64,000 nucleotides of DNA from the NCBI GenBank assembly GCA_037178625.1, contig CM074136.1, positions 62,001 to 126,000 on the forward strand, in the 5' to 3' direction. This document shows positions 62,867 through 64,000 of this stretch, piece after piece. The notes under the pieces were generated by a model. That model saw nothing but the letters and a program-made list of their open reading frames with translations. It was not told the DNA's origin and ran no database searches. How positions within the stretch are numbered: position 1 is the first letter of the stretch; the number at the start of each line of letters is the position of its first letter. Origin of the DNA: Skeletonema tropicum. Lineage: Eukaryota > Bacillariophyta > Thalassiosirophyceae > Thalassiosirales > Thalassiosiraceae. A program made the position numbers and the translations under genes.

Positions 62867-64000
62867 CTCTCTTCATCGACGAGCAGCCATAACCAACCCA
62901 GACGTGATGTTGTTGTTGGTATGCGTTGTTGGGCTTATTTGTTGCTGATATTCTTATTATTGCTGTACAACTACCCTTTACTAGCGTGTCCCAGATGAGG
63001 TTAGGATTCCTACTTTCCGGGTGTACAGAAAAAAAGAGACGTCTCTGTATTATTTTTATGAGACGAAATGAAAAAAAGAGACGTTTCTTCTCAGAAACGT
63101 CTCTTAACCAGAAGATGCCCAGCTACGCAATTCCTCGCATTTTGACCTTTTGGCCATAACTTTGTCAATAATAGGCCGATTCTTATGGTTCAAAGACCAA
63201 TAACTTTCCATTTAGTGAGTTTAGAACGCCTCTGCAACGCGTCATGGTGGTGTTCCGACCATTCGCCAAGATATTGGGGGTACCAATTCAGTAGTATCGA
63301 CATCGGCCGGCGGCGGCGCACGGTGATCACGCATCACACACTCAAAAAAAAACATTTCCACCATGATGTTCGGAAGGCAAACCATGGTACTATTGGGCCA
63401 ATGCACCCAAGACCATGATATATGACATCCTGTCTAGACCTATTTTTTATGCAGATTCCGATTATGACACAGGAAATGATATTTCGTGTATTTACGGATT
63501 CTTACAGTTATGGTATGTTAGGGGTAACATACGGTCTATGTAGATAGAGATTGCGTTAGGAGCGATTCCATTGTTCTTCTCACAATAAAGGAAACAAAAA
63601 TAAACATAAAGACGTCGTTTGTCGACAACGTGCTGTCTTCTCCGTAGAAGAACACAACCTGCTATTACTACGCAACTCTCTTGTCCTGTATCATCTACAG
63701 TGATTAAGAGATTAACAGTCTCGTTTGTTCTGTCTTTTCAACCAATTTGGCTGATTTACTGAGCACCGGTACTTCATCGAGTAAGTAAAGTGAGCAACGC
63801 TGTTCCTTCCTACTCGTCTGTTATTGTCGGCGCCAACCCGGACGACCGGGAGTTTGGAAAAAGATCTACCCATCTAGTCAACTATATGAGCAGATAGAGC
63901 TTCACGAGTGAGCCATTAAACCGGCCACAGACCTGTCGCGGACGTGAATCCACCCTAGAGGAACGATCCTCAACTGTAACTTATCAACTATGAGGGTTCT
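62867..64000. other. No gene recognised; contains a perfect hairpin
   Basis: AAGAGACGTTTCT (63076-63088) and AGAAACGTCTCTT (63093-63105) pair perfectly around TCTC, next to partial AGACGTCTC words at 63030. The rest shows no coding signal that I can support. Confidence 0.4.

Noticed and set aside
1..64000. CRISPR arrays, bacterial operons, rRNA genes
   Set aside because: No regularly spaced short repeats of CRISPR type, no ribosome-binding-site-led gene runs and no rRNA-like sequence were seen; introns and retroelements show a eukaryotic nuclear genome.

Overview
The window looks like nuclear DNA of a unicellular stramenopile alga, most likely a centric diatom. This is inferred from three things: a dispersed family of intron-poor ankyrin-repeat genes, short spliceosomal introns (about 87, 89 and 161 nt) in otherwise compact genes, and a very high load of DNA transposons, a LINE with fused endonuclease, reverse transcriptase and RNase H, and a Penelope-like element. 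No rRNA, canonical tRNA, CRISPR or bacterial-type operon was seen. The species assignment is not proven by the sequence.

The backbone is an ankyrin-repeat gene family with at least seven copies of the body plus fragments. Three copies are intact: 10109-11677 (+), 34085-35653 (+) and 41279-42859 (-). Four are broken: 6523-8084 by a frameshift, 19433-20998 by one TGA, 27358-28991 by an 11-bp duplication and a late 2-bp insertion, and 37604-38170 by a large internal deletion. Further 5' or 3' scraps lie at 21190-21860, 35790-36221 and 36837-37110, and a downstream flank of the family opens the window (1-400). The C-terminal third and a 3' flank are almost identical between copies. Intact copies end in a KKRK-type basic tail.

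The other cellular genes are few. They are a dUTPase with two introns, one of them GC-AG (23556-24187); an OTU-like protein (22579-23190); MORN-repeat genes (24663-25013 and 30286-30708); the last 100 codons of a ribonucleotide reductase R2 (25710-26015); a two-exon secreted or membrane protein with an acidic tail (39243-40831); an unknown 350-aa protein inside a 15-bp inverted repeat (8734-9786); a frameshifted unknown gene (43732-44978); and a Pif1-like helicase C-terminal half (60234-61479).

Mobile DNA dominates the rest. At 2349-5363 a three-level nest can be read: an element with roughly 85-bp terminal inverted repeats (TIRs) carries, inside its left TIR, a hAT element with a perfect 8-bp target-site duplication (TSD) and a 522-bp CTAC...GTAG element with a 4-bp TSD. 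A second CTAC...GTAG element lies at 26806-27317. A tRNA-headed SINE with an 18-bp TSD (13613-13927) interrupts a degenerate gene. At 38380-38944 a TIR element contains a 146-bp miniature element with a 9-bp TSD. A transposon with TIRs of about 230 bp spans 53226-56103. The LINE at 45.8-52.25 kb has an open 2030-codon frame, and a 99% identical 5'-truncated copy lies inverted at 31014-31435, beside a fragment encoding an RGG tail and a Penelope-like reverse transcriptase (31618-33610).

The most interesting single observation is that this endonuclease-less Penelope-like reading frame is followed, about 240 bp downstream, by a hammerhead-ribozyme-like motif (33847-33896), with strong stem-loops in between.
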